A stretch of 64,000 nucleotides of DNA, from contig NC_135362.1 in assembly GCF_051622035.1 (NCBI RefSeq), positions 26,843,001 to 26,907,000 of the forward strand. Direction: 5' to 3'. The DNA is from Arctopsyche grandis (lineage: Eukaryota; Arthropoda; Insecta; Trichoptera; Hydropsychidae). The notes beneath the pieces are model-generated. The model searched no databases. It had not been told where the DNA came from and saw only the letters and a list, made by a program, of their open reading frames with translations. Below are positions 10,771 through 22,153 of this stretch, one piece after another. How positions within the stretch are numbered: the stretch's first letter is position 1; the number at the start of each line of letters is the position of its first letter. The position numbers and the translations under genes were made by a program.

Positions 10771-12396
10771 GGTTTTCTTGAGCTTTCTCTGCGTCTCATG
10801 ATTGTAGCCAGGACTCCTGATAAGTTTTAAGTATGTGGAACTTACATACATATATGAAAAAATGCTTACTATCAAAACAAAGGCAATAGACAGGTTGTGT
10901 GTTCATTTTGAAGCTGGTTTCCTAAGTGCTAGTTCAATGTTGGAGTAATAATGTATAATCGGGAAAATAGTTTTTAATGCATTTTATTCAGACTTCTTCA
11001 TATGTTATTGTACTATTATATCATAAAAGTGAGTAATGATTCGAAAAATGTAAAGAATGTGTACTACATTGTTTTAATTGATTTTATTTAACTCATGGTT
11101 TTTATGATTTATAGCTAGAAAGTACTCTTGTTTATAACAATAGACACATTAGAGGGTAATGGAAATAAAAGACTTTATGCATATAACAACTACATGTTAT
11201 TTGTATTTAATGATTACATCAATACATTTATATCTTTGATAACACTTAACGATGGGCAATACATAAAATTGCCATTTTTTATTGTTAGAATAATTTACAA
11301 AATATATTTTTATTCGTGTAAAATAACAAATAAATATTTCAAAAGGAAAACAATCTTTAAGAAATTTGATTTATGTATGTGATTTTTAAATGTATACATA
11401 ATATACATTTATCATATGTTTAATAAGCTTTCGACCATTACAGCGTTGAAACAATTATTAGTTAAGCGATACGATAATTTTCCAATTTAGTTGCTTGCAA
11501 AACGTATAGAAGAAGTACACACATACATACATGTATACTAGATTAATTGAAAAAGTAAAATTTAGACATTCTGACAGTTATAAATGCATTTAAATTCTAT
11601 CTACCTATAGAGTATAATATGTATATATACATATATGTATATATACATATATGTATATAGTAATAATATTTTTAGTAAAATAGTAGACAAAATTTGTATA
11701 TCACATATCTAAAATGAAAATGTACACCCCCCGAATAATATTTTATCGCATTTTCACCGTCGTCAATTTTAAATATCTTATTTATTTATAATAATAAAAT
11801 GGTTACAATTTAATAATATAATAAAATATATACTTTTTTTTGGCGTATGTGTCTATACGTAGAAAATTGGAAAAAAAAAAAAAAAACAATTCACAAATGT
11901 AGTAACATACGACAGTCAAAGTTTTTCTTTAACAATATATGTATGTGTTTATGTATGTATTATATATATGTGTATATATATATATATATATCAACTAGTT
12001 TATTATCATCATCATCTTATCACTAACAAGTACATTTTCTTTATATATAAATAGGGAATGCTTCGCGTAGACAAATATTTTCCCAATTGTTCTTTTTTCA
12101 ATAGACGAATAATACCAGATTTTATATATTTACCTACAAGAACAACTTTCGTATAACTAAAATTTAAACTTTTCAACAGCAATGATTAAAACAGCAATGA
12201 TTAAATTTCAAAAAATTTAAAACATTAAATTCTTAATCCATGTTTAGCTTCTCGAGTATGTACTAAATTAAAATACATGACTTCTTTGTATTGAAAGGTA
12301 TAAAATTCAATGCCACCTCACTGTTTTTGTGCTTACTGGTTTCAATTTTCGTTTTAGTTATACGAAATCGTTTTGCACTTTCAGCATGTGCGGTTG
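10771..12396. other. Intergenic, AT-rich, simple repeats only
   Basis: No supported gene. Contains an ATATGTATATATACAT alternating tract near 11620-11660, a poly-A run near 11870 and a TATATA tract near 11963-11990. A frame of 84 codons at 11128 is low-complexity, lacks splice or family support and is not called. Confidence 0.5.
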
Positions 12397-12470
12397 TTAG
12401 GTTACATGTGGGTTAGGTTACATGTGGTTACATTGTCACTCGTTAGGTTACATGTGGGTTAGGTTAGTTT
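12397..12470. repeat. Short tandem repeat containing TTAGG
   Basis: A 16-bp unit GTTAGGTTACATGTGG occurs twice in tandem, then again after a short interruption, with further GTTAGGTTA pieces. The core TTAGG equals the common insect telomere repeat, but the units are not pure TTAGG, so this is an internal satellite-like patch. Confidence 0.6.
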
Positions 12471-12491
12471 GTGTGTGGTTGTTTTATGCGA

Positions 12492-15400
12492 TTATCGGTT
12501 ATACGAGTGCAGCCAGGCTTTGTTAGCACGTAGGGGTCTCGCCAAGCAGGATTCTCTTGAGCACTCTCCTTCTAAGTGGTCAGCAAGAGGTCCATGGAGG
12601 TCCCTGAGTGCCATGAGAGCTGTCCTGGCTGCTCTTAAGCACGCTGATCGTCCCTCACATACCCCATCGGCCTCGGACAAGAACATCAAGTCGCATCCTG
12701 TCGCTGAAGATGGACCCTGGAATACATAGTTTAATTGATTTAATATGTGTAACTTATTTCATAAACCAGTGTATGTAGATGCTAGTGGAGTAACCACGTA
12801 CATTATAGCTGAAATATGCAATGGGGGTAGTAATTATGAAAAGGGAATAGTCCATTAATCAAACCAAACTTGACTAGCACAGCGAGGGATGCAGTATATT
12901 GTACGTGGGATATATTTTTTAATAGTTTTAAACATACAAAAAAACACGCGTATACGGCGTCGTATATGCGGTATCCTGCAGTATATACATGGGATATTTC
13001 TATTCATTGGAGCGGTCTCGTTGAAATTCTATAGAATTGTTTATACTAACTTGACGGTGATATATACCAATTCGACCCTTCGGACTGGGCTTGACAGTGA
13101 TCGATAACGGTATATCCCATATTTGCAAAAAAATAAAGCAGAACTTGTCGAAATAATAAGATCATAGAAAATAACAATTATCGATCACTGGCAAGCTCCG
13201 TCCGAAGGGTCGAATTGGTATATATCACCGTCAAGTTAGTATAAACAATTCTATAGAATTTCAACGAGACCGCTCCAATGAATAGACGATCCCATGTATA
13301 TACTGCACGATACCGCGTATATGACGCCGTATACGCGTGTTTTTTTTGTATGTTTAAAACTATCTAGAAAAATATCGCGCCCTTACAGTTGTTGGGCAGT
13401 GTACACTACTGAGAGCCTTTTCAATACTAACCAATGACTTGTTATTTTACTATCAATTGGTGTTATGTAGTTTAAGTGGTCAATAACTATATCTCGGTTA
13501 AAATATGATAACTATACTAGCCGTTTTGAGATTTGATTATACTTACACAAAGGTAGCAAATCTGATGGAGGCTGCAGAAGGGCAAGAACAATTGACCATG
13601 ATCACCAGCCAAGATGTCAATGCTGTGACATCTTCTCACAATATTGTCCAAAATTGGGCAGGATCCGTCCTCATTATCTAAATTTGTTTTAACGATCATT
13701 AAAAAATACATAATTATAGTTTACGAAACAGATATTTTTTTAGGCATGTATAGTCTTCGACAGTTTTCACATGTTTGTTTTTATTCGATCAAAGAATAGT
13801 CCAGCAAAGCCTTAGATTTACAATAAGAACGCACATTGATGATAAAACTTTTTTTTTTAATAAAAGTTCATTCGTTGACAGAACTTTTAATACTTACTAG
13901 TGCGTTGGTTAGAATTATCCAGCATTCCACTTCCACCCATATATCCTTCAGACATGATTTCGACTGGTCCGTTCAGGAAGTGTCCTGCCCCTTGCTCGCT
14001 CTCAAAGTAGCCGTCTTCTATTGCTTTGATGTCTTCAGGATCTAATTTTTGCTTAAATTCATGTTTTTGAGGCGTTGGATCAGCCAGTAAGCGTTTCTCT
14101 TTATCTTGACTCAGATCTGGTCTCGGTTGCTTGTTCTTTTGAGATAAACTTTGCTTGAATTCTTTCAAAGCTTTTCGCATTTTTTCCAAGCTATAAGCGG
14201 CTGCAAGTCGTGAAAGTATTTTCTCTTTTATTTCTTGCTCTTCCTTTGTATCCAACTCTTCATTGTCGCTGGAGTATTCCAATGCATCGTCTAAAATCAA
14301 CCCTTCCATGTTCTTTAGCTTATTATCCATACTGTCTAATTTCAACGGATCTATCTTTTTTGGGCTTCGCTTTTCAACGGAATCGTTTTCTGGGTGAGTC
14401 GAACTTTCTTTTTGTTGAGGCAAATTGAATGAGCTCATGAATCGTTTGGCCCTGTTCATTTGAAAATTGTAAAAAGGCGACGACTTCTTCTTGCGTTTAT
14501 CGATTCCAAAGTACTTCGACCAATCTATCGACTTCTTCTTCAATATAATCGGATGCTCCAGCTTTATATGGGTCTGTTCGGTGTCTTCAAAGTCAATCTC
14601 CTTATTTTCTTGACCCTCATGTGAATGATCAAAATCGGCATTGGAATTTGTCAGAAGTGGTGGCTTTGTTTCATGTTCGTGTCTGGAATGAGGATGATCG
14701 TGGTCTTCGTACTTATTGTTGTGGTCATTATCATTATCCAGGTGACTTTCATGAGAAGACTGGTTGGATTCATTGGAATGATGATGACTTAGAGCTGCTA
14801 TAGCTGGAGATTTAGATTCGTGAGAATCGTCATCAGGATTGCTACTTCTTTTCACCGTCTTTTGTATGGTGGATTGTGAATTGAGAAGTTCATCAGTTCC
14901 AAAAATACTGCTCAGATCTTTGGCAACTCTAGGATCGTTCACAGTGCTTCTGATTTGTTTACTATTCCTTTTGTTGAAGCGTCTGACTTGAAAGTTGCTG
15001 CTTCTTTTAGTTACTGGGTAAAGGTTTTCGCTGGCTATCGGTGTATCAATCGGCTCTCCTCCATCCGGAAGGAACACTTCATCAGATGGTGAATAGTTTA
15101 GTGGTTGCATTGCTAATTTAGAATCATCTTCTAAATCCATTTGAGGCGCAGATACGCCGTATGCTGAATATCCTAGATTTGGCTCGCCCCCATTGAGTAT
15201 TTTAGATATGTCGGGATCTTCTTCTTCGTCCATGATTTTATCGTCTTTTAAATTTTCCACGGCAGCTGGATCCGTCTGAGATACGAATTTTAACGAGTAC
15301 AGAAAGTCTGGAGTATCGTTGTTGTCTAAGCGTTGATTTGAACTACGCTTCTTCTTGAAAGCAATCGGACCCCAACCTCCAGCTGGTGAATAGTCACCAG

Positions 15401-16148
15401 GAATTTGTCGCTTCCTTATATTCCTTTTGGTAAACTCTTCTTGTTGTTGGCCTCCATATTCTTCTGGATGCGTATTCATGTACTTCTCCCACAGCTTTCT
15501 CAAAAGCTCAGCGTATTCAGCATCAGATTCATACTGAGCTTCTTCCTTCTCTTTTTCAGCGAGATTCTTCAAAAAGAGATCCTGTAACTGTTCGTTCTGA
15601 TAAACATGCTTGGATTCACGTTCTCGAAATGCTGATGGAACCTTTTTCAAATTTAAGCTTTGATGATGTCCTTTCATTTGTCCCGTGCGTTCTCTGAAAG
15701 CCGTGTTCTTATATTCCGATTCGAGATCCTCGGAAGGGTAGTCATCAGGTTTGTCCAAGTATCCGAGGAGGATTGCCTTACCGAGTGGTCTATCGTTCTG
15801 ATCCAACAGGATTGGAGAATCGTCTGAAATGTAAACGAGATTCAGTTTAAATAGATCTAAATAATTATCGAGACTGATGGAAGTTTTTTGTTTACCAGTT
15901 GGGTATTCGTTTTTGGAACCCAAGTATTCTAGTAGTTCCTGGGGATCTTCTCGATCTTGATAGCTCGCCAGGGGATACGTTCCCATGGGAGCTCGTCTGC
16001 GTCTCTCGAGTGCCCTCAAAGCCCCTCGCAAGGATCCTTGAGATTCTCCAGGGGGGCTAGTCTCAGTTCCCGCACGATGAGTTGCCGTACTCAAAACAGG
16101 CACTGATAAAAGGCTCAGCATCATCAGCACAACCGCCAAACTCTTCAT
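12492..16148 (-). CDS. Secreted prohormone-like protein with ten-cysteine C-terminal module, 868 aa
   Basis: Exons (5' to 3' on -): 16148-13898, 13677-13547 and 12716-12492, with consensus donors GTAAGT and phases matching, ending at TAA. Residues 1-20 are a signal peptide (MKSLAVVLMMLSLLSVPVLS). The long first part is acidic, low in cysteine and cut by many basic clusters (ERRRR, RKR, KKKR, TKR, KKK, KRKKK), as in neuroendocrine precursors. Candidate released peptides are QIPGDYSPAGGWGPIAF (about 246-262) and SIDWSKYFGID (about 537-548). A His/Asp-rich stretch lies at about 453-516. The last 118 residues hold ten cysteines (DGSCPILDNIVRRC, LFLPFCSLHQICYLC, GCDLMFL, GVCEGRSAC, GECSRESC), suggesting a disulfide-bonded domain split over exons 2 and 3. 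The start is chosen because the signal peptide follows at once. An acceptor (TTGTTCACAG) 20-30 bp upstream implies a separate 5' UTR exon. I do not recognise the family; a granin or neuropeptide precursor is an inference. Confidence 0.85.
12899..13388. mobile_element. Long foldback element in intron 2 of the prohormone gene
   Basis: Left arm 12899-13093 and right arm 13175-13388 are inverted copies, sharing AACACGCGTATACGGCGT, CATTGGAGCGGTCTCGTTG and CCAATTCGACCCTTCGGAC in opposite orientation. Related single-arm pieces occur at 17850-18200 and 44640-45025. The superfamily is unresolved. Confidence 0.75.
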
Positions 16149-16149
16149 C

Positions 16150-16337
16150 TTGTATGATTATTCCTTTTCTGTGAACAAAAAAAGAATAGTTGACTTCCGT
16201 TATCCTTAAAGCAAGTACGTTTAACCATTCAAATTTCAAACGACATGTGTATCATTGTTTTGCAGTTTAGCTCATGACTGCCGATCGCATCATCGATTTC
16301 GTTGCAAGTACAGGAATCAAAATCACTTTTTGGGAAA
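16150..16337 (-). promoter_or_regulatory. 5' flank of prohormone coding exon with UTR splice acceptor
   Basis: On -, the sequence just before the start codon reads TTTTTTTGTTCACAG then about 20 nt to the ATG. This is a strong 3' splice site, so the mRNA leader probably comes from an upstream non-coding exon. The GC-rich block at 40142-40640 (same strand, ending in a consensus donor) is the only visible candidate. Confidence 0.45.
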
Positions 16338-16540
16338 TCTAATATATAATTTCGAAAGAGACTTTGTATGTAAGTATTTTTGGTTGGGAACTGTTGGGGA
16401 AGTTTCTATGGCGATGATTCGATTTTTTTCGATTCAAATAAATAAAAAAAAAAACAACAAATGAATATTTAATATTATATTCGCCATGTTTAAGCTGTTT
16501 ATATTACAAATACTGAGCGGAGCCGGGTAAAACAACTAGT
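16338..16540 (+). mobile_element. Short Helitron of a second family
   Basis: Starts TCTAATATATAATTTCG after an A and ends GAGCCGGGTAAAACAACTAGT, a TC...CTAGT pair. This 203-bp element resembles the short non-autonomous Helitrons common in insects. No coding frame. Confidence 0.6.
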
Positions 16541-17464
16541 ATGCTATATTAGTGTTTTGGTAGTTTTGGAAAGGAATTGATACATGAACTACACCCAAGG
16601 CTATTGTCGTTAGCGGCTTAAGCATGTACTTAACCCCTCACTCCATCACCGGTAGTACCCCCACATTCCATCCCCGCAAGCTCGCCCGGCCGTCCACGTA
16701 CAAATAAGCATGTATTCTTGCCAGTTTTTCAATTTCTAATGAATTTCTGATAATTGTTCATGCAAAAAACATACATATATATACACTTATTCTTTCCGTT
16801 TATATACATATGTATGTATATATACATACATATATATTATACTATTTTTAGATTGTTAAGTTTTTATTTTAATATTTATTTATTTATATGAACATTAATA
16901 ATAATAAACCAAATTCTCCGGGAAATTCGCTTAAATATAGCGGAAACTAGGATAGTTAACATATTTGCTTTAATTAAAAATAAAAAAAAATCTTTTAAAA
17001 ATTAGAACAAAACCCAAATGCTGCATAAATTGATTAAATAACTGAATGTTTATAAAAATCAACAGATTTCAATAATTTAGTACCACCAAATTTGGAATAT
17101 TATCTCATGGTGATTTCCATATTTGAAATCTTCTCGAAATAATAAGATCGTACGAATTAATAATGACATAAGACACCCCCATTCACAGCGGGATTCTACC
17201 TAGGCATTCCGTGTCATACGATTCTATGTGTCTGCGCCTTTAAGACCGTAAGTGCGAAAACACACTGAGTGGTATGGGACGTCACGTCCCTGGCTTGTAA
17301 ACAGTGAGTGCTCCGTGACCGTAAACAGTGGATGTTCCCCAAACCGAATTCGGGTGTAGTTGCACGTGCAGAATGCATGAGTTTGGGAGGTCATACGTGT
17401 ATGCATATCCATATGCAACCAACAATAGGTTTTTGAGCTCTTTTTCTTATTACGCTGTACATAT
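16541..17464. other. Intergenic, nothing recognised
   Basis: Holds a CATACATATATATACAC/GTATGTATATAT simple tract near 16770-16830 and AT-rich filler. A less AT-rich patch at 16600-16700 has no open frame worth calling. Confidence 0.5.
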
Positions 17465-17849
17465 TGTTGCGTAGGGGTGGGTGGAGGATCCAAGTAAAAG
17501 GCCAACAGTCGTTTCACAGCATTTATTGATGATTAAGGAGATACACGCACTGTCACTGCTCAGTCCAGAATGACATGATATCGCCTACGTACCGCCTTAT
17601 AAAGGGTAGATCTCTCAGGACGCCTAATCTGTTTACCTGTTGTATAGTCACGTATTCGGATATGTATTTCCACGACATTGGGTATCCCCGTACCGATTCT
17701 GAGAAATAACTAATAACGGTCATTGTTTAGCCTAAATGCACTTAGAGTCCAGATATAATCCTTGGAAGTAAGTGCATGCACTTAGTTAATCCGATAACAG
17801 ATATCCGTTGGTCTAAGTGCAATTCGCTCAATCCGCGGCGTACGTAACA
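17465..17849 (-). mobile_element. Solo LTR, Gypsy-like
   Basis: Termini TGTTGCG and CGTAACA form a TG...CA pair with a 7-bp imperfect inverted repeat. The flanks carry a 4-bp duplication ATAT (17461-17464 and 17850-17853). Read on -, it has a TATA box (CTTTATAAGGCGG) followed by AATAAATGC, the order expected in U3-R. No internal region remains. A diverged copy lies at 3092-3484. Confidence 0.75.
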
Positions 17850-17854
17850 ATATT

Positions 17855-18200
17855 AACATTATAATGATATAATACTATGATTACTAACAAAATTAATTTA
17901 AAATTGTAAAATAGAAAATGATCAGTAGATCAGTAGCTATTAAAATAGATATAAGATGTATTGTGAACATAATTTAGTAATAATAAAAAGCTAATATGCA
18001 ACAAAATATGCAACCAACAAGTTTCTCCTAAATTTCTTTAAATATGGGATTCATTGTTATCGATTACTGTCAAGCAAGGATAAATACAAGGATAAAATAT
18101 CACCGAAAACACTTCAGGGGGTGATTTTTGGGACTGTATACCGTGTATATGGGCTAGGGGTGTTGCGTTTTTTTCGCATGTTTAAAAATATTTAAAAAAA
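17855..18200. repeat. Interspersed repeat, copy 1 (copy 2 at 44640-45025)
   Basis: Both copies share TAATACTATGATTACTAAC, AATGATCAGTAGATCAGTAG, AGATGTATTGTGAACATAAT and, further in, ATCACTGTCAA-like and CAGGGGGTGA blocks. The far part resembles one arm of the foldback at 12899-13388, so all belong to one DNA-element family. A poly-T run (about 20) follows at 18270. Confidence 0.65.
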
Positions 18201-19282
18201 AAAAACACATACCACTCTGTGTGTTCTCGCCCTCAACGTGTTTTGGAACGAGTCGGGGTATTTGAAGTGTTTTTTTTTTTTTTTTTTTACTTTTATCCTC
18301 CCGAGCAACATCAGGCAACCATTAGTACTACAACGAATCGACAATATTGGATGGGGACTTGAAAAGTCCCTCGACAACTGAAGGTTTGAATTTATTTCTA
18401 GAATTCTTTTATTCAAAAGGTAGGTACATATGTACATATATCTCTTCGTGATCCATTTACGGTCCCATTGAGTTATTCAGGTCATTTAATTTGCATTCGA
18501 GTGTTTAGTGAGACGGAGATCCGTAATTGATCCCACTGAAATTGCTTTTCTGGACACGGACACGAGTATCCCTATCCCACATCTATCACGACAATACAAT
18601 CTATTTCGATGGATATCAAACGCTGACGTGGAAATATATGCACATATTTCAAATTTGATTGTAAGCGATATTGTAAAATGATCTTGTATTATATTATATG
18701 TATGTATGTCTGTATGTGTGTCTGAGGTTTGGCAATAAAGGGCGCATGTTAAATTTATGTAGACGTATATTTGAAATACATGCTGTGTAATGATACTTGA
18801 TACCTTCATGTAATATTCATACACAACCTAATAACTTCGCGATGTTTTCACGCCCAGGGATTTAATATAGATAAATAACGTTGACATTAGAGTGGCTCCT
18901 GAAAATAAATGCAAATTTGAAATAGTTCATTGTCCGACAAAATATGACTCGGAACGAATTGCATAAATTTCAAAACTGAAGGGAAAGCGATGTCAAAGCA
19001 TTTATTTAAGTTTAAGTTACTGGTTGGTTCGGTGAGCAATCTTTACTTTTTAGCAGATTTGAGCTTCAATGTTCTCAACCAATTTATGTAGGTACATAAG
19101 ATGCCGCAATTTGGTCTCTTTTCCTGTGGCACGTACCAATTTGATAGTTACGTCGCCTGTTGCAAATGATATTAAAATATTAAATTACAATAAATCCTAT
19201 ATGTCCTAAATATAAAAGCTTGGGGCGTATAAATTACCATCAAATGATGTCCTTACGCCCAAATTTTTATATTTTGGACATA
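18201..19282. other. Intergenic, nothing recognised
   Basis: AT-rich with a poly-T tract and short GT/TATG simple repeats. No conserved frame or terminal repeat found on either strand. Confidence 0.45.
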
Positions 19283-19785
19283 CTTATTTTATTTTTATTT
19301 TATTGTTACAATCAATATACACTCGTCATTACAGATCGCTCTAATGCGACGAGTGTACGATAACGGCCAGAAATACAATAATACATATACAATCAGAATA
19401 CATAGCATATAACAATTAATCAGTACAGAAATAATAATCATAGAGACATCTATGGATTATTTTTAAATTTTTGTGTACAATTATTATTACAAATTTAAAC
19501 ATATAATAAACACGAAATTATAGAGATGTCTAGAGATATCTATAGATTTCAGATTACTGTGCATAATTTTTACAAATTATACACACAGATTTTGTGACAA
19601 CAGGAAATGATCTAATACCAATTTTCAGGAACCGTTTCAACAATGATCAGATAAAATTGGCAAACTCTGATAGAGAAACGATCGATTTGGAGTCACAAAA
19701 CCCCCAAACCTAACCAGCAGTTTGACGAGGACTCGAACCTTTGACCTCAGTGGTGCTAAATGTATACGCTACCATTAAGCCAAAC
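19283..19785 (-). mobile_element. tRNA-derived SINE, tail type B
   Basis: Read on -: a tRNA-like head (A box GTTTGGCTTAATGGTAGCG, B box GGTTCGAGTCC), the family core (GACTCCAAATCGATCG, TTGCCAATTTTATCTGATCA, GAAACGGTTCCTG), then a hairpin tail ACACTCGTCGCATTAGAGCG with its inverted partner CGAGTG, then an A/T tail. A nearly full-length sister lies at 32430-32935. Confidence 0.8.
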
Positions 19786-20661
19786 TTATGTAAGAAGAAA
19801 TATTTAACTATTAGAAATATTTTAATATCCGGGGGAAATTTGCTAGGGAGAAAGATTATTTATTTAAATTAAATTATTAGAAATATTTCATGTTTAAAAT
19901 CTGTTTGGCAGAAATATACGAAAGGAAACTTAATTTTTTCTATTTTAGTGCATTATTTTCCCCATTTCATTTTTGCGTGAAATTCATACACATACATATA
20001 TACATACACTATGAATGTACTTATTTATATATTTTTTATTTGTCCCTATTTCATTACTAATAATTCAAGTAATTGGGTAAACCGGAACTGAAACTGGAAT
20101 TGGAATCGATATAACCCTTTATAACTCTTAATAATTGTAAAATTTGTGAAATCTCCATACTTGTCGATGCAATCTTACATATGTGCATTCATATATGTAC
20201 ATATATACCATAGTTTGCATGTTGAAGAAAGAATAAGATGTACATAAGTGCGAAAGCATGATTGGCGATGTATAATTTGGATTTAGAGGAGGATTGGGAA
20301 CAAGAGGAGGGTTTTTCTGCATGCACGTGCTCCTGCAAAAGTGTAGGGAATTTAAATAGAGGATATACATACGTCTGTTTCATCAACTTTGGAAATTCAT
20401 TCGACAGAGTGGAACATGATGGATTAATCCATGCACTAAAACACACTGGAATAAATGCAAAGGATATCGCCCTTTTGAAGAATACTGGAATCAATCTGCT
20501 GTCGTGAAGGAAGTTCGTCGTCCATGCTTTTCAATATGTATTCGGAAATGGTGTTCAACCACGCAGTCGATATTCGAATAGAAGTGCGAATAGTAATTAA
20601 TAATATCCGTTTTGCTGATTATATGGTAATACTGAATGAGAGTGCCGAAGACATGCAATCG

Positions 20662-21580
20662 TTATTTATTTTTATTTTTTACTAGCTGAACCCGGCATGC
20701 GTTGCAATGCCAGAATAAGGCATGCAGTTCCCGTTCCCGTTTCAAGTGATGGTTGGAGATCAAATAACGTGTCTTCAAAGCCGTGACGTCATAAACCAAC
20801 TGGTAACGTGGTTACCAACGAACAAATTTCCTTGACTACACAATGGCGCTTCAAACTTTCGCATCGGTAAAATCGTAATTAATTTAAGCTAAATTAATCG
20901 TAATTAAGTTCCCTCTCCCGTTGCGTTCCCGTCCCGGTCCCGTTTCAAGTGATGGTTGGAGCTCAAATAACGTCTCATCAAAGCCGTGTCGTAAAAAACC
21001 AGCTGGTTATCGTCGTTGCCAACAAACAAATTTCCTTGACTACACAATGGCGCTTCAAACTTTCGCATCGGTAAAATCGTAATTAATCGTAATTAATTTA
21101 AGCTAAATTAATCGTAATTAGGTTCCCTTTCCCGTTGCGTTCCCGTTTCAAGTGATGGTTGGAGCTCAAATAACGTCTCATCAAAGCCGTGTCGTAAAAA
21201 ACCAACTGGTTATCGTGGTTGCCAACAAACGAATTTCCTTGATTACACAATGGTGCTTCATACTTTCGCGTCGATAATACGAATTACGTATATTATTATT
21301 AAGAGGTTTTTTCCCGTTTTTTTTTCTTTATCTTCCCGGATATACAACAAATCCTGAAAGTTCCATCGTATTCGGTTCAATGGCTTAGGAGCCTATTCAA
21401 GACAGACAGACAGGCAGACAAACATTCAATTTTATATAGATAGATTATATTCAATCATTCTATGTACACTCGTCATTACAGATCGCTCCAATGCGACGAG
21501 TCTACTACACAGATCAAGAAACACATCAAATTATCTACATAATTCGAAATTATACATGACATCTATGGTCATTATTGTTC
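20662..21580 (-). mobile_element. 5'-truncated SINE interrupted by a Helitron
   Basis: The A/T tail (20662-20680) and the tail-B hairpin region (21445-21580, CACTCGTCATTACAGATCGC) flank a Helitron. Both outer edges carry GCAATCG (20655-20661 and 21581-21587), a 7-bp target duplication. The tRNA head is missing, so the copy was truncated at insertion. Confidence 0.75.
20681..21444 (-). mobile_element. Helitron, long form with internal tandem repeats
   Basis: Read on -, starts TCTATCTATATAAAATTGAA and ends CGGGTTCAGCTAGT. Inside are three tandem units of about 200 bp, each with TTTCAAGTGATGGTTGGAG, CATCAAAGCCGTG, TTCCTTGACTACACAATGG and AACTTTCGCATCGGTAAAAT (starting near 20736, 20941 and 21146). 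No Rep/helicase coding region. Confidence 0.8.
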
Positions 21581-21774
21581 GCAATCGACCAATCGTGTCA
21601 AAGTGGGATCTGTTCATTAATATTAAAAAGACAAAATCAATGATTGTTTGCAAAGAAAAGACGGACCCATTAAACTTGAGTGTGCGCGGACGGACATATT
21701 ATTGAACAGGTCGAACACTACAAATACCTAGGAGCAATAATCAATACGGATGTCAGTTCTGAAATGGAGATAAT

Positions 21775-21915
21775 TTTTTGAACAACGTTAGTCCTATCGA
21801 ACTGAAACTTAGTATTGGTTACTGAAATTCATATCGATACGACGTAAATTTTTTTCAAATTTTTAAGTTGACCGGAAATGGTACCTACCCTTATAGATGT
21901 ACTTTTTTTTTAAGT
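21775..21915 (-). repeat. Interspersed repeat family Z, partial copy
   Basis: Inverse-orientation copy of blocks found at 40785-41135 and 46205-46520: TCCTATCGAACTGAAACTTA, TATTGGTTACTGAAATTC, AAGTTGACCGGAAATGG. The family is unclassified. Confidence 0.6.
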
Positions 21916-22153
21916 TTTTGAATTCAACTATCACCCAAAGCGCTAACCGAATCATACTGTATTTTTACTTTTATAAATAGAAATTATAAATTTAAACCTT
22001 AATATTTTTTTTGTTTAGCCACATTGAAGACTTGGAACTACTTTGTAATGTCAATATGCCAAAATTGTTGAAAAAAAAAGAAATTTTTTCATGTTCTACT
22101 TTTTAATGCCACTTTTAATATATTTTCATCAAAAATAAGATATTTATTTTTAT

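Larger units (their letters stand above)
20340..21770 (+). pseudogene. LINE reverse-transcriptase fragment split by a nested insertion
   Basis: Left part (20340-20661) shows VCFINFGNSFDRVEHDGLIH, a decayed NTDV-type RT block, and later NIRFADYMVILNESAEDMQS, where the catalytic FADD motif reads FADY. The right part (21588-21770) resumes as KWDLFINIKKTKSMIVCKEK and NLSVRGRT. Frameshifts and stops throughout mark it as dead. It resembles the LINE whose tail is at 967-1348. The break is exactly explained by the SINE at 20662-21580. Confidence 0.7.

Noticed and set aside
11128..11382. 84-codon + frame in AT-rich DNA
   Set aside because: Composition is dominated by Asn, Ile, Tyr, Phe and Lys as expected from AT-rich chance frames; no motif, no splice context.
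12469..12729. 86-codon + frame with Ala/Ser-rich product
   Set aside because: Antisense shadow of the prohormone's third exon, whose phase and cysteine pattern fit the minus-strand gene.
14621..14803. Plus-strand frames inside the prohormone exon (14210, 14621, 15405)
   Set aside because: Antisense shadows of the supported minus-strand coding exon.
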